From the NCBI GenBank assembly GCA_021298215.1, contig JAJTEE010000009.1, forward strand, positions 1 to 64,000: a stretch of 64,000 bases of DNA. Reading direction: 5' to 3'. The notes beneath the pieces were generated by a model. That model was given only the letters and a program-made list of their open reading frames with translations. It ran no database searches and had not been told where the DNA came from. Shown piece after piece: positions 35,174 to 44,438 of this stretch. A program made the position numbers and the translations under genes. The DNA comes from Alphaproteobacteria bacterium. GTDB taxonomy: Bacteria > Pseudomonadota > Alphaproteobacteria > Paracaedibacterales > CAITNM01. The number at the start of each line of letters is the position of its first letter. Positions within the stretch are counted from its first letter, which is position 1.

Positions 35174-35650
35174 ATGACTGAATCAACATCACAATTGGAT
35201 ATGCTAAATATTACAGCAGATATAGTGTGTGCTTATGTTAGTAATCATTCTGTAGATATTGCTGAGATCCAGGGAATTATGCAGAAAGTACATAATGCAG
35301 TACAAGACTTGATGCGCCAAGGTCATGGTTTTCGTAAGTCTGGCCCGCTTGTTCCAGCAGTTCCGATAGAAGAGTCTATAAAAGATGATTACATAGTTTG
35401 CTTGGAAGACGGTAAAAAACTTCAGATGTTAAAAAGGCATTTGAATACGGTTTATAAAATGAGCGTTGATGAATACAGAGAGCGTTGGGGCTTAGCTCCT
35501 GATTATCCTGTTGTTGCTCCTAACTATGCGCGACGTCGCAGCCAAATTGCTAAAAATACTGGACTTGGTCAGACTGGACGTCGTAAGCGCGTACAGTTCG
35601 TAGATCAATCGAAAGGTATGGTTAGTCAGATCGCTGCTGTTTCCAAATAA
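35174..35650 (+). CDS. mucR: MucR/Ros-family transcriptional regulator, zinc site incomplete
   Basis: The 158-aa product matches MucR/Ros proteins of alphaproteobacteria: an N-terminal region involved in oligomer formation, then VCLEDGKKLQMLKRHL, DEYRERWGL, DYPVVAPNYARRRS and KNTGLG. These H-NS-like regulators bind AT-rich targets and control cell-cycle, surface and virulence genes. The prokaryotic zinc finger uses Cys, Asp (or Cys) and two His; here Cys, Asp and the first His are present but the second His position reads Val-Tyr (HLNTVYKM). Zinc-free homologues that still fold have been described in Mesorhizobium. It leads the miaB run, 7 bases upstream of miaB. Confidence 0.88.
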   Translation: MTESTSQLDMLNITADIVCAYVSNHSVDIAEIQGIMQKVHNAVQDLMRQGHGFRKSGPLVPAVPIEESIKDDYIVCLEDGKKLQMLKRHLNTVYKMSVDEYRERWGLAPDYPVVAPNYARRRSQIAKNTGLGQTGRRKRVQFVDQSKGMVSQIAAVSK

Positions 35651-35657
35651 TTAGGGC

Positions 35658-37013
35658 ATGAGCGCTAATTTGCAAAAATTATATGTAAAAAATTACGGCT
35701 GTCAGATGAACGTTTATGACGGGCAGAAGATGGCTGATTTGCTTAAAGTGCATGGGTATACGATTACTGAATATCCGGAAGATGCTGATGTAGCTATTCT
35801 GAATACTTGCCATATTAGAGAAAAAGCTGAACATAAAGTCTTTTCTGACCTCGGGCGACTTTCTACTATAAAAGAAAAACAAAAAAAAATAAATCAAGAC
35901 AGCGATATGATTATTGTTGTGGGCGGATGCGTAGGCCAAGCTGAAGGTGAAGAAATAACACGTCAGGCTCCAGAAGTGGATATGGTATTTGGTCCGCAGA
36001 GCTATCATAGACTACCGGAAATGTTGGCTCAAATTAAACAGAAATCAAAAGGTAAAAGAAGTAAGATAGTTGATACAGAGTTTCCAACAATTAGTAAATT
36101 TGATTCTTTGCCAGTTGCATATGAGACTCCCGTGAGCGCTTTTCTTTCTGTGCAGGAGGGGTGTGATAAATTTTGTCATTTTTGTGTTGTGCCTTATACG
36201 CGTGGCGCGGAGTATTCAAGGCCCGCTAATCAAATCATAGAAGAAGCAAAGCATTTAATAAGATTAGGCGCCAAAGAAATTACTTTGCTTGGTCAGAATG
36301 TGAACGCATATCATGGAGAAGGATTGAACGGAAAAGAATGGACTCTAGGGCGCTTAATCTATGCTTTAGCTGAATTAAATGGTTTAAAGCGGATCCGTTA
36401 TACAACATCACATCCACTTGATATGCATAATGATTTATATGAAGCTCATAGAGATATCGAGCAGTTAATGCCATTCTTACATCTTCCTATTCAATCAGGT
36501 AGCGATCGTATTCTTGATATGATGAATAGAAAGCATAAGATATCTGACTATTTAAAGATTATTGAAAAGCTACGCAATGCTCGTGCTGATATAGAGTTTT
36601 CATCAGATTTTATTGTAGGTTATCCAGGGGAAACAGACAATGATTACCAACATACTCTGGAGTTAATAAAAAAAGTGGGTTATGTCCAGGCTTACTCTTT
36701 TAAGTATAGTCCGCGGCCCGGCACGCCTGCAAGTATTTTGGAAGCTCAGATTCCTGAGGATATAAAAACAAATCGACTTGCTCAATTACAAAATTTATTA
36801 AATGAGCAACAGCTAATGTTTAATAAATCTAAAGAAGGAAAAACATTAGAAGTTTTATTCGACAGGCAAGGTAAATTGCAAGGGCAAATAGTAGGCAAGA
36901 CTGCATACATGCAGTCGGTTACATTAGATGGGGATTCTTCATTATTTGGTAACTTTTTAATGATTAAAATAAAACATGGATATAGAAATAGCTTAAGTGG
37001 AGAATGTGTTTGA
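35658..37013 (+). CDS. miaB: tRNA-2-methylthio-N6-isopentenyladenosine37 synthase
   Basis: The 451-aa radical-SAM enzyme adds a methylthio group to i6A37 of tRNAs reading U-starting codons. The UPF0004 domain has its three Cys (NYGCQMN, NTCHIR, GGCVGQ), the radical-SAM cluster Cys are in CDKFCHFC near residue 170, and a TRAM domain ends the protein. It overlaps phoH slightly and belongs to the familiar miaB-phoH-ybeY-corC order. miaA is not in the window. Confidence 0.96.
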   Translation: MSANLQKLYVKNYGCQMNVYDGQKMADLLKVHGYTITEYPEDADVAILNTCHIREKAEHKVFSDLGRLSTIKEKQKKINQDSDMIIVVGGCVGQAEGEEITRQAPEVDMVFGPQSYHRLPEMLAQIKQKSKGKRSKIVDTEFPTISKFDSLPVAYETPVSAFLSVQEGCDKFCHFCVVPYTRGAEYSRPANQIIEEAKHLIRLGAKEITLLGQNVNAYHGEGLNGKEWTLGRLIYALAELNGLKRIRYTTSHPLDMHNDLYEAHRDIEQLMPFLHLPIQSGSDRILDMMNRKHKISDYLKIIEKLRNARADIEFSSDFIVGYPGETDNDYQHTLELIKKVGYVQAYSFKYSPRPGTPASILEAQIPEDIKTNRLAQLQNLLNEQQLMFNKSKEGKTLEVLFDRQGKLQGQIVGKTAYMQSVTLDGDSSLFGNFLMIKIKHGYRNSLSGECV

Positions 37014-37978
37014 GCAATCAAGCTACCACACAATACTTAGAATTTTCAGATAATAGTTTTTTTTCTCAACTTGTGGGGCCAGGTGATATAAATATTGCTT
37101 CGTTGGAGAATCGTTTTGGAGTAGTAATCTCGGCTCGAGGAAATCATCTTTCGATAAGTGGCACTGAAGCAGACGTAGAATGCGCAAAGAATACACTACA
37201 GTATTTATACGCTCAACTATCAAAAGGACAAAAAATTGATTCTTCACTTCTTGAAGAAGCTGTTCAGATTGTAAGTAGCGCAATTAGCTTTCAACAAAAT
37301 GAAGCGTATGCGCCAAATGGAAAAATTAGCATTGCCACAAAGCGAAAAATAATTTTTCCAAGATCTATTAATCAGGGCGAATATCTGGCTGCAATGCAGA
37401 GTAAAGATATGATTTTTGGAATCGGGCCCGCAGGAACAGGTAAGACTTATTTGGCCGTTGCGGTTGGAGTATCTATGCTTGTGGCAGGAAAAATAGATAA
37501 AATTATATTAACACGTCCTGCTGTTGAAGCAGGGGAAAAGCTAGGGTTTTTGCCTGGAGATATGCGTGAAAAAGTTGATCCATATCTAAGGCCGCTTTAT
37601 GATGCGATGCACGACATGTTACCAGCCGATCAGGTGGAGAGAAGACTTGCAAATGGAGAAATCGAAGTGGCTCCTCTGGCATTTATGAGAGGACGCACTC
37701 TTTCCAATGCTTTTGTAATATTAGATGAAGCGCAAAACACAACTCCTGTGCAGATGAAAATGTTTTTAACAAGACTTGGTTATAATGCTCGTATGGTAAT
37801 AACAGGTGATTTATCACAAATTGATTTGCCGTTTGGGATAGAATCTGGATTAAAACAAGCGGTTAGAATTTTAAAGAATGTTCAAGATATAGCATTCATT
37901 GTTTTTGATGAAAAGGACGTGGTGCGTCACCCCATAGTTTCTAAAATTGTGGCTGCTTACGATAAAGAAATAAAATGA
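37010..37978 (+). CDS. ybeZ: PhoH-like ATPase (YbeZ)
   Basis: The product (322 aa) has an N-terminal KH-like region (NIASLENRFGVVISARGNH as the start of the fold) and a PhoH ATPase domain with Walker A GIGPAGTGKTYLAV near residue 143 and Walker B VILDEAQN near 242. YbeZ works with YbeY in 16S rRNA maturation and ribosome quality control. TTG at 37010 is preferred because GGAG lies 7 bases upstream; ATG at 37004 is only one base from GGAG. It overlaps ybeY by 4 bases. Confidence 0.93.
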   Translation: MSNQATTQYLEFSDNSFFSQLVGPGDINIASLENRFGVVISARGNHLSISGTEADVECAKNTLQYLYAQLSKGQKIDSSLLEEAVQIVSSAISFQQNEAYAPNGKISIATKRKIIFPRSINQGEYLAAMQSKDMIFGIGPAGTGKTYLAVAVGVSMLVAGKIDKIILTRPAVEAGEKLGFLPGDMREKVDPYLRPLYDAMHDMLPADQVERRLANGEIEVAPLAFMRGRTLSNAFVILDEAQNTTPVQMKMFLTRLGYNARMVITGDLSQIDLPFGIESGLKQAVRILKNVQDIAFIVFDEKDVVRHPIVSKIVAAYDKEIK

Positions 37979-38475
37979 TTTTTAATGAAAATATAATAGA
38001 TGTTCTTATAGCAGATGATCGTTGGCTAAAATGGCATACGCAGCAGCAATGGCAAAATTTAATACAAAGAATTAGTGAAAAAACCTTGAATGAAGTAAAA
38101 ATTTTTTCAAAAGTCGAAATAAGTATTTTGTTAACAAATAATACTGAAATTCACGATCTAAATTTAAAATATCGAGGTAAAGATAAGCCGACCAATGTGC
38201 TATCATTTCCGAATTTAAATCAAGAAGAATTAAATGATGTAGATAAAGACCGAGAGTTCCCGGTTATGCTTGGTGATGTAGTATTGGCATTTGAAACATT
38301 GCTTGATGAAGCTACGCAAGCAAAAAAAAACTTTTTAGATCACTTTAATCATTTAATTGTACATGGTATGTTGCATCTACTAGGATATGATCATGAGCAT
38401 GATGCGGAAGAAGAAAAAATGCAAAAAAAGGAAATAAAAATCTTGCAGCACTTCAGTATTAATAATCCTTATTAA
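37975..38475 (+). CDS. ybeY: Endoribonuclease YbeY
   Basis: The 166-aa metal-dependent RNase acts in 16S 3'-end processing and rRNA quality control. The catalytic zinc motif HLIVHGMLHLLGYDHEHD near residue 124 has all three histidines; TNVLSFP and LGDVVLA precede it. It starts inside the phoH stop (ATGA). Confidence 0.95.
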   Translation: MIFNENIIDVLIADDRWLKWHTQQQWQNLIQRISEKTLNEVKIFSKVEISILLTNNTEIHDLNLKYRGKDKPTNVLSFPNLNQEELNDVDKDREFPVMLGDVVLAFETLLDEATQAKKNFLDHFNHLIVHGMLHLLGYDHEHDAEEEKMQKKEIKILQHFSINNPY

Positions 38476-38480
38476 TAATC

Positions 38481-39293
38481 ATGGCAATAAAAGATCTAAT
38501 AAAATTTTTCCGAAAATCTGAGCCCGAGACTCTTCGAGGGACAATCGAAGAGCTAATTGAGGAGAGTGAAGAAGAAGAGCCATCTATTGAATCGGGTGAG
38601 CGTGCTCTTTTAGAGAATGTTTTAAATTTACGTGATTTAACAGCTCAAGATGTGATGATCCCGCGAGCGGATATTATTTCTTTTTCAATCACTGGCGATG
38701 CAGAAGAAATGCTTCAGTTGATGGTTAAGCATAGCTTAAGCTTCCTACCAGTTTGCAGTGACACTTTAGATCAGATAGTAGGTGTTATCCATATAAAAGA
38801 TGTATTAGCCTGGATTCAAAATGGGAGGCAAACATCAATAAAGCATTTAGTAAAGGACGTGCTATTCATTCCTCCGTCAATGCGTGCCCTAGATTTATTA
38901 GTCCAAATGAGGGAGTCTGCTTCTCGGATAGCCTTTGTTGTTGATGAGTATGGAGGTATAGATGGGCTTGTGACTTTTTCAAACGTGATTAGTGAAGTGA
39001 TTGGGGATATCCAAGATGCTGAAGAACAAGACTCAAAGCAGATTGAAATTAAATCCGATGGAACGGTAATAGCAGATGGGCGGGTCCCTTTAGAAGAATT
39101 GCAGGAAGTTCTTGGCAGTTTTCCAATGTTAAGTGTGGATGATGATGACATTGATACTATAGGCGGCCTGGTAGTTTTTTTGGCTGGGCGCGTGCCTGTG
39201 CGCGGTGAAATTATTTGCCACCCTGCAGGGGGTGAATTTGAGGTTTTAGAGGCTGATCCAAGGAGAATTCGACGACTAAAAATGCGGCCCTAG
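38481..39293 (+). CDS. corC: CorC/YbeX-type CBS-domain protein
   Basis: The 270-aa product has two CBS domains (first from about VMIPRADIISF, second around LLVQMRESASRIAFVVDEYGG in pieces) and a CorC_HlyC transporter-associated domain at the end (GRVPLEELQEVLG and DDIDTIGGLVVFLAGRVP). It lacks the membrane DUF21 part of longer relatives. YbeX has been tied to magnesium/cobalt handling and, by its neighbours, to ribosome maturation. Lnt, which often follows, is absent; the next gene converges after 4 bases, followed by a T-rich stretch. Confidence 0.9.
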   Translation: MAIKDLIKFFRKSEPETLRGTIEELIEESEEEEPSIESGERALLENVLNLRDLTAQDVMIPRADIISFSITGDAEEMLQLMVKHSLSFLPVCSDTLDQIVGVIHIKDVLAWIQNGRQTSIKHLVKDVLFIPPSMRALDLLVQMRESASRIAFVVDEYGGIDGLVTFSNVISEVIGDIQDAEEQDSKQIEIKSDGTVIADGRVPLEELQEVLGSFPMLSVDDDDIDTIGGLVVFLAGRVPVRGEIICHPAGGEFEVLEADPRRIRRLKMRP

Positions 39294-39297
39294 TTTT

Positions 39298-39639
39298 TTA
39301 TGTTTTTTTAATGTTAGTGATGAGCGTTTTTAATAAAGTGGTAAGAATGGGGGGCGATTGCCTTAGGGCTTCAAGTAATTTATCTCCATCTATATTAATG
39401 ATTGTTGTTGGCTCAAGAGCGGTAACAGTCGCAGCTCTGGGAGATTTATCTATAATTGCCATTTCTCCAAATATTTGACCAGTCTCCAAAAAGCCGAGAA
39501 CAATTTTTTTTCCGTCAGGTCCATTCTTCCAAATTTCAACCAAGCCCTTTTCTATAATGCATATATGGCTCCCTGGCTGCCCTTCTTCTACAATTATTTC
39601 ACCTGTATTGTATAAATGCCGATTTTGAATTTCACTCAT
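39298..39639 (-). CDS. Small cyclic-nucleotide-binding domain protein
   Basis: The 113-aa product is a single CAP_ED/cNMP domain: YNTGEIIVEEGQPGSHICIIEKGLVEIW, then LGFLETGQIFGEMAIIDKSPRAATVTAL, given here in pieces. The FGEMA..... PRAATV stretch is the phosphate-binding cassette with Glu and Arg in place. No DNA-binding helix-turn-helix follows, so it is not a Crp regulator. Such stand-alone domains may sense cAMP or cGMP or simply stabilise a partner. It lies 57 bases after ctaA on the same strand. Confidence 0.82.
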   Translation of the reverse strand: MSEIQNRHLYNTGEIIVEEGQPGSHICIIEKGLVEIWKNGPDGKKIVLGFLETGQIFGEMAIIDKSPRAATVTALEPTTIINIDGDKLLEALRQSPPILTTLLKTLITNIKKT

Positions 39640-39696
39640 TGATAAATGATGTTTTTTGAATAGCTGAGTACATAATAACTAAAAAAAGTTAATCCT

Positions 39697-40644
39697 TTAT
39701 AAATCTTCAATCAGTGCCGTTTTTAAAGCAGTATGCCAAACTAAAATTGCACAGAGCTGATGCGCTAACGCAAAGCCAAGAGGAACTTTTAGCAATAAGG
39801 TTATAATTCCAAATGCTATTTGGGTAGTTATAACAATCATCAGCTTTTTATAGGCTAAATAGTTTTTTAACCATAGAAGGATTGTGTATGATAAGGTAAG
39901 AAGAGCTAAAAATCGGTGTGTCCACTGTACCATTGAAGCGTTTGTAATAAAATTTTTCCATAAAGGTTTTTGATGAGACCATTCGCTGGGTATCCAAAGT
40001 CCTTCCATAAGAGGGAATGTGTTATAAATTAGCCCGGCTTTTAAGCCAGCTAGACTTGATCCATAAAAAATTGTGCAGCCGATTAAAGTTAATAAAAGAA
40101 TATTTCTAGGTGAAATTTTTTTGAAAGATCGTCCTTCTTCCTTCCACAATAAAATTAAGAGTATGGAAAATATAAAGAATGCCATAATGAGATGCAGGCT
40201 TAAGTGAAGATGGCCGACAAAAGGATTTTCTTTTAAGCCACTTTTTACCATCCACCAGCCGATAATTCCTTGCATAATACCAAGGAAAAAAGTTATTAAA
40301 ATATTCCTTTTCATTGATTTGTTTTTTGTGTTTTGAATGGTGAACAAAAAGAGGAGAAGTAAAAAAACAAAACATTTCCCAAGAAGGCGGTGGGCATATT
40401 CACATAAATAAATCTTCTTAAATCCATCAAGTGTCATATGCTTATTAATATATGTATACTCTGGTGTTTTTTTATATAAGTTAAATTGTTCTATCCAATT
40501 CTTTTCAGTAATAGGGGGTAATAGATGAAATGGTTTCCACTCAGTAATAGAAAGACCAGAATTGGTGAGACGTGTTACTCCTCCAACAGTAATCATTAAG
40601 ATAACTGCAATAACCAAAGACTTTAACCAAGTAGAAGGCATCAT
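39697..40644 (-). CDS. ctaA: Heme A synthase (CtaA/COX15)
   Basis: The 315-aa protein has about eight membrane helices and the family signature GGVTRLTNSGLSITEWKP near residue 20. Heme-ligating His residues sit in CEYAHRLLGK, VGHLHLSLHL, VQWTHRFLAL and LAHQLCAILVWH, the set expected for a type 2 (alphaproteobacterial/mitochondrial) heme A synthase. It oxidises heme O to heme A for cytochrome aa3-type oxidases, implying such an oxidase elsewhere in the genome. Two ATGs are adjacent at the start (40644 and 40641). Confidence 0.93.
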   Translation of the reverse strand: MMPSTWLKSLVIAVILMITVGGVTRLTNSGLSITEWKPFHLLPPITEKNWIEQFNLYKKTPEYTYINKHMTLDGFKKIYLCEYAHRLLGKCFVFLLLLFLFTIQNTKNKSMKRNILITFFLGIMQGIIGWWMVKSGLKENPFVGHLHLSLHLIMAFFIFSILLILLWKEEGRSFKKISPRNILLLTLIGCTIFYGSSLAGLKAGLIYNTFPLMEGLWIPSEWSHQKPLWKNFITNASMVQWTHRFLALLTLSYTILLWLKNYLAYKKLMIVITTQIAFGIITLLLKVPLGFALAHQLCAILVWHTALKTALIEDL

Positions 40645-40720
40645 ATGAGCATTTATTTTTTAATGATATGAATTATGCATTATCTAATGATCATATTAAC
40701 TTTGAATCAATCTAAATCTG

Positions 40721-41056
40721 ATGTACACTGCAAAAAAAAGTCGTATTAAGGTCATTGTGATAATTATAGCTCCTCTTTTTCATGTTTTATATGACATTAT
40801 AGGTTTATACAAGCTTGGATTAGCCATTTATATTATTTTAGGATGGCTTGAGGCTTTTGATGTGGTAAATAAATACAATAAAGTAATTTATAGCGTACAT
40901 AATTTCTTGCAAAGCATTATTGAACCAGCATTAGATCCTATTCGTCGAATTATACCAACTGTTGGTGGATGGGATTTGTCTCCTATGGCTTTGTTTTTCA
41001 TTATCTATTTTTTTCAAGGAATACTCTTGGAAATTTTAAAAAAATTCCCATCTTAG
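40721..41056 (+). CDS. yggT: YggT family membrane protein
   Basis: The 111-aa product carries the YggT core: a membrane segment LAIYIILGWLEAFDVVNKYN, then FLQSIIEPALDPIRRIIPTVGGWDLSPM and a second hydrophobic segment. YggT proteins have been linked to osmotic tolerance and, in chloroplast relatives (CCB3), to cytochrome b6 heme attachment; the bacterial role is unclear. The basic N-terminus is about 20 residues longer than usual, so a later start (for example the GTG near 40756) is possible. rbfA follows by 20 bases. Confidence 0.82.
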   Translation: MYTAKKSRIKVIVIIIAPLFHVLYDIIGLYKLGLAIYIILGWLEAFDVVNKYNKVIYSVHNFLQSIIEPALDPIRRIIPTVGGWDLSPMALFFIIYFFQGILLEILKKFPS

Positions 41057-41076
41057 AGTAAAGTGGAGGAATAATA

Positions 41077-41484
41077 ATGTTAAAACTATTTACGCCTGCA
41101 AAAGCCCCTTCATATCGTCAAGAAAGAGTGGCGGAGGAAATTCGCTTTTTGCTAAGTCAACAGTTGCAAAAAGATTGCTTGCCTATTGAATATGCTGAGG
41201 GTGGTGATTTATTAAAACCCTCAGTTCCTATTACAATCACAGCTTTAGATGTTTCGCCAGATTTGAGGCATGCTCAAATTGGCATTATGCCTTTAGGGGG
41301 AATAGAGCAAGAATTAGCTATAAAGTTTATGGATGCTAATGCATGGCATTTACGTAAATTTCTGGCGAAGCAGTTGAAAATCAGAGTTACGCCAACGTTG
41401 TGTTTTTATCTAGACAATCGTTTTGAGCAAGCTGCAAAAATTGATTCCCTAATCATGAAATCAAAAAACACTCAAAAGAACTAA
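41077..41484 (+). CDS. rbfA: Ribosome-binding factor A
   Basis: The 135-aa KH-fold protein binds immature 30S subunits and helps 16S 5'-end processing. The start YRQERVAEEIRFLLSQ, then VTAL-like ITALDVSPDLRHAQI and LRKFLAKQLKIRVTPTLCFYLD are family marks. A GTGGAGGAA ribosome site precedes the ATG. Its usual partners (infB, truB, rpsO) are not here. Confidence 0.92.
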   Translation: MLKLFTPAKAPSYRQERVAEEIRFLLSQQLQKDCLPIEYAEGGDLLKPSVPITITALDVSPDLRHAQIGIMPLGGIEQELAIKFMDANAWHLRKFLAKQLKIRVTPTLCFYLDNRFEQAAKIDSLIMKSKNTQKN

Positions 41485-41489
41485 GAGAA

Positions 41490-42692
41490 TTAACGGTTCA
41501 GCTTTAAAGAATTAAACTTCTTTTTTAGAATCTTATTTATGATTAGTGCAAATGCACCGTTGCCGGCAACATTACTGGCTGTCATGAGAGAGTCTTGCAA
41601 TATGTATAATGTCGCAACAAGGCTACATAATTCAGAAGAAAGACCCAGATACTCCTCAACAACAGGTAGTAAAATGATCATTCCTCCTCCAGGAATGCCG
41701 CTTCCTGAAAACTTAGTAATAATATAGGCTCCCACATATGCTAAAAATGCTGAGAATCCTGGCAGAGGATGACCTGACATAACAAGTAAAGCAAGCGAAG
41801 TTAAAGTAATGTTAATCCCGTCACCAACCATATGTATATTAGCGGTTGCAGGCACAATAAAGTTGGTGAGTCTAGAATCCTGAATATTACTTTCTACGCA
41901 TTTTAATGTTATTGGTAACGTTGCAGCACTGGACATGGTACTAAATCCTGTAAGCCATGCTGGTAACATATTATGTATAGCTTTTAATGTTTCTTTTATG
42001 TTTCCATTGCAGCCAACTACGTACCAAAAAAATAAGTAAGCATGAATAATAATAAGACTTAAAAAAAATACAGGAGCATATGCTGTGGCAAGAGTGCCTA
42101 ACTCTCCTTCAAAACCGATTTTTAGAACAAACCCAAAAACATACAAGGGTAAGAATGGTATAAAAGTTATATTTAAAGCTTTGGTTGTCCAACTTTTAAG
42201 ATTTAGAACAACTTTTGAAATAAATCCTAAAAAAGCTGAATATCCTAGAAAATTGCATAGTAGACTAACAAAGCCAAGTAGCAGGCCGCATAGCATTGCT
42301 TTGTCCGCCGTTAAAATCATAGGGATGGGCAAGCGCCATAAAGATTCAACTGTATTAGGGTTTTGAATAGTTTCAAAATTAATAGGACTTAAAAGATCTA
42401 CTAAACTAAAAGCGGCGCCATACGCAGTTAACACATTAATAATGTTTGAGGTAATTACTAAACTAAAAATAGAAAAAATTAAAAAGATTGCTTGCCCTTG
42501 TAAACTTAATATTGCAGAGCATAAATAGCTAAACACAACAAATGGTATCAATAGTAAGAGAACATCTTTCAGTGCCGTGCTTATGGTATAGAAAATACTT
42601 ACAAGATTGCTATCTAAACAGCTAGATAAAATAAACGCTAAAATTACTGAAATAGCTAGTCGTATTGGTAAGCTAATCATACTATCACTCAA
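41490..42692 (-). CDS. Dicarboxylate/amino acid:cation symporter (DAACS family)
   Basis: The 400-aa membrane protein has about eight helices plus re-entrant loops. A serine-rich hairpin-1-like stretch (GFSTMSSAATLPIT) and the helix 7-8 region FIVPATANIHMVGDG are typical of GltP/DctA-type carriers, which import glutamate, aspartate or C4-dicarboxylates with Na+ or H+; the second hairpin SGSGIPGGGMIIL follows. Uptake of dicarboxylates would suit an intracellular life style, but the substrate is not determined by sequence. It converges with rbfA. Confidence 0.85.
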   Translation of the reverse strand: MSDSMISLPIRLAISVILAFILSSCLDSNLVSIFYTISTALKDVLLLLIPFVVFSYLCSAILSLQGQAIFLIFSIFSLVITSNIINVLTAYGAAFSLVDLLSPINFETIQNPNTVESLWRLPIPMILTADKAMLCGLLLGFVSLLCNFLGYSAFLGFISKVVLNLKSWTTKALNITFIPFLPLYVFGFVLKIGFEGELGTLATAYAPVFFLSLIIIHAYLFFWYVVGCNGNIKETLKAIHNMLPAWLTGFSTMSSAATLPITLKCVESNIQDSRLTNFIVPATANIHMVGDGINITLTSLALLVMSGHPLPGFSAFLAYVGAYIITKFSGSGIPGGGMIILLPVVEEYLGLSSELCSLVATLYILQDSLMTASNVAGNGAFALIINKILKKKFNSLKLNR

Positions 42693-42723
42693 TAAATCAC
42701 GATAATTATGCTAGCATATAGCA

Positions 42724-43695
42724 TTAAATAATTCCAGCGCGCAGGCAGTCGTGAATATGTAAAAGTCCAATAGGCTTTTGATCGGCACCTATAAATAAGC
42801 TAGTAATGGATTTTTCTTGCATAATAGCTAGCGCTTCTGCCATAAGAATATCCGCTGAAATTACAATTGGATTTGGATTCATCACATCTTCGACTTTTTC
42901 AGTGAGTAGGCCTTCGTGCATATGTCGTCGTAAGTCGCCATCTGTGATGATACCTTCTAAAAGTCCTTGATTGTTGATAATAGCAATGCATCCGAAACCG
43001 AAATAGCTTATTTTAATGAGGCATTCATTCATTAATGTGCCCTTAGCAAGAATAGGCAAGCGATCGCCAGTATGCATAAAATCTCCCACTCTTGAGAGCT
43101 GTTTTCCAAGATTTCCACCGGGATGAAAAGTTCGAAAATCTGTTGGGCTGAAATTACGAATGCGAAGGGTCGCAATAGCAAGAGCGTCACCAAGGGCGAG
43201 CATAATTGTCGTAGATGTTGTTGGTGCCAATCCCATAGGGCATGCCTCTGACACCATGGGATAACATAAAGTAACGTCCGCCACACTTGCTAAGTTACTA
43301 TTTTCTTTTGCGGTGATCGCAACTAATGGAATATGAAAGCGCCTGCTATAATCAAGCAATGATTTCAATTCAGCTGTTTCGCCGCTATGAGATAATAATA
43401 AAAGTCTATCTTGAGGTGTGATCATCCCCAAATCACCGTGGCTAGCTTCTGCTGGGTGTACGAAAAATGCAGGCTGCCCGACGCTTGAAAAGGTGGCGGC
43501 AATTTTCCGTGCTATATGCCCACTTTTGCCAATACCACTAACAATGATGTGGTTGTTTTTCTCAGATAAAAGTCTTACAGCTGTAACAAAATTTTCATCA
43601 AGACTGTTTGATAAGTATGATAAAGCTTCAGCTTCTGCTGTAATAGCTTCCCGTCCTGCTGTTAGAATTTTATGTGCTTCTGTTGACTTTGTCAT
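42724..43695 (-). CDS. kdsD: D-arabinose-5-phosphate isomerase
   Basis: The 323-aa enzyme has an N-terminal SIS sugar-isomerase domain (about 30-190; VSGIGKSGHIARKIAATFSS and LLLSHSGETAELKSLL in pieces) and two CBS domains from about residue 205. It converts ribulose-5-phosphate to arabinose-5-phosphate, the first step to Kdo of LPS. The catalytic His lies in AEASHGDLG. With lpxK at 55780 it shows that lipid A-Kdo synthesis is retained. The RNase D-like gene is 11 bases upstream on the same strand. Confidence 0.93.
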   Translation of the reverse strand: MTKSTEAHKILTAGREAITAEAEALSYLSNSLDENFVTAVRLLSEKNNHIIVSGIGKSGHIARKIAATFSSVGQPAFFVHPAEASHGDLGMITPQDRLLLLSHSGETAELKSLLDYSRRFHIPLVAITAKENSNLASVADVTLCYPMVSEACPMGLAPTTSTTIMLALGDALAIATLRIRNFSPTDFRTFHPGGNLGKQLSRVGDFMHTGDRLPILAKGTLMNECLIKISYFGFGCIAIINNQGLLEGIITDGDLRRHMHEGLLTEKVEDVMNPNPIVISADILMAEALAIMQEKSITSLFIGADQKPIGLLHIHDCLRAGII

Positions 43696-43706
43696 GACTT
43701 TCTATT

Positions 43707-44330
43707 TTATTCCTCAATTTTATAAGCCATAATGTCACCTTTTTGCCCGAATAATAAGTCCAACTCTGCCCTGAAGGGTAGATACTCAAAACTAGCATTT
43801 GCTAGATGGTGACGATTTTCACGGGTCAGCATAGCATCAAGTTTTATCTTTAAACTATGCAAATGTATTACATCAGTGGCAGCATAACGTATTTGCTCTT
43901 TACTTAATAAAGTATTACCCCAGTCGCTAGTTTGCTCTTGTTTTGAGATTTCAAGTCCTAGTAAGTCTTTGCACAAGTCTTTTAATCCATGCTTATTTGT
44001 AAAAGTACGTACCAAATGAGAAACAATTTTTGTGCAGTAAATATTCTTTATTCTGCATTGAAATGAGTACTGTAAGATGCCTACATCAAATCGTGCAAAA
44101 TGAAAAATCTTTTGAGTGTCGCTTGTTAATAAGCGTTTCAAATTTGGAGATTTCGAGAAATTAGCCTCAGGAAATTGAATAAGGTGAACGTTGATGCCAT
44201 CAAAAGTTAATTGAACTAGACACAGTCGATCGCGATGCTGATTTAATCCCATAGCCTCTGTGTCAATAGCTACTGTTTGACTAAATATTAAATCATCAGG
44301 TAAATCATATTCGTGAATAAATGTCTTCAT
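43707..44330 (-). CDS. RNase D-like 3'-5' exonuclease
   Basis: The 207-aa product is a DEDD-type exonuclease: motif I AIDTEAMGL (Asp-x-Glu) near residue 22, motif II with HFARFDVGIL near 85, and motif III YAATDVIHLHSL near 155 with Tyr and Asp, i.e. the DEDDy arrangement. It lacks the HRDC domains of full-length RNase D, as do several short alphaproteobacterial relatives. Likely substrates are tRNA 3' ends, by family. Confidence 0.87.
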   Translation of the reverse strand: MKTFIHEYDLPDDLIFSQTVAIDTEAMGLNQHRDRLCLVQLTFDGINVHLIQFPEANFSKSPNLKRLLTSDTQKIFHFARFDVGILQYSFQCRIKNIYCTKIVSHLVRTFTNKHGLKDLCKDLLGLEISKQEQTSDWGNTLLSKEQIRYAATDVIHLHSLKIKLDAMLTRENRHHLANASFEYLPFRAELDLLFGQKGDIMAYKIEE

Positions 44331-44438
44331 CTAGTTAAAAGCATTTCTAAAAGTGAACGGCTCATAATAGCTGGTTATCTATGAATATTTCAAACCATAT
44401 TTGAAAAGGGTTTATAGTCCATGTTAAAAATGCACATT

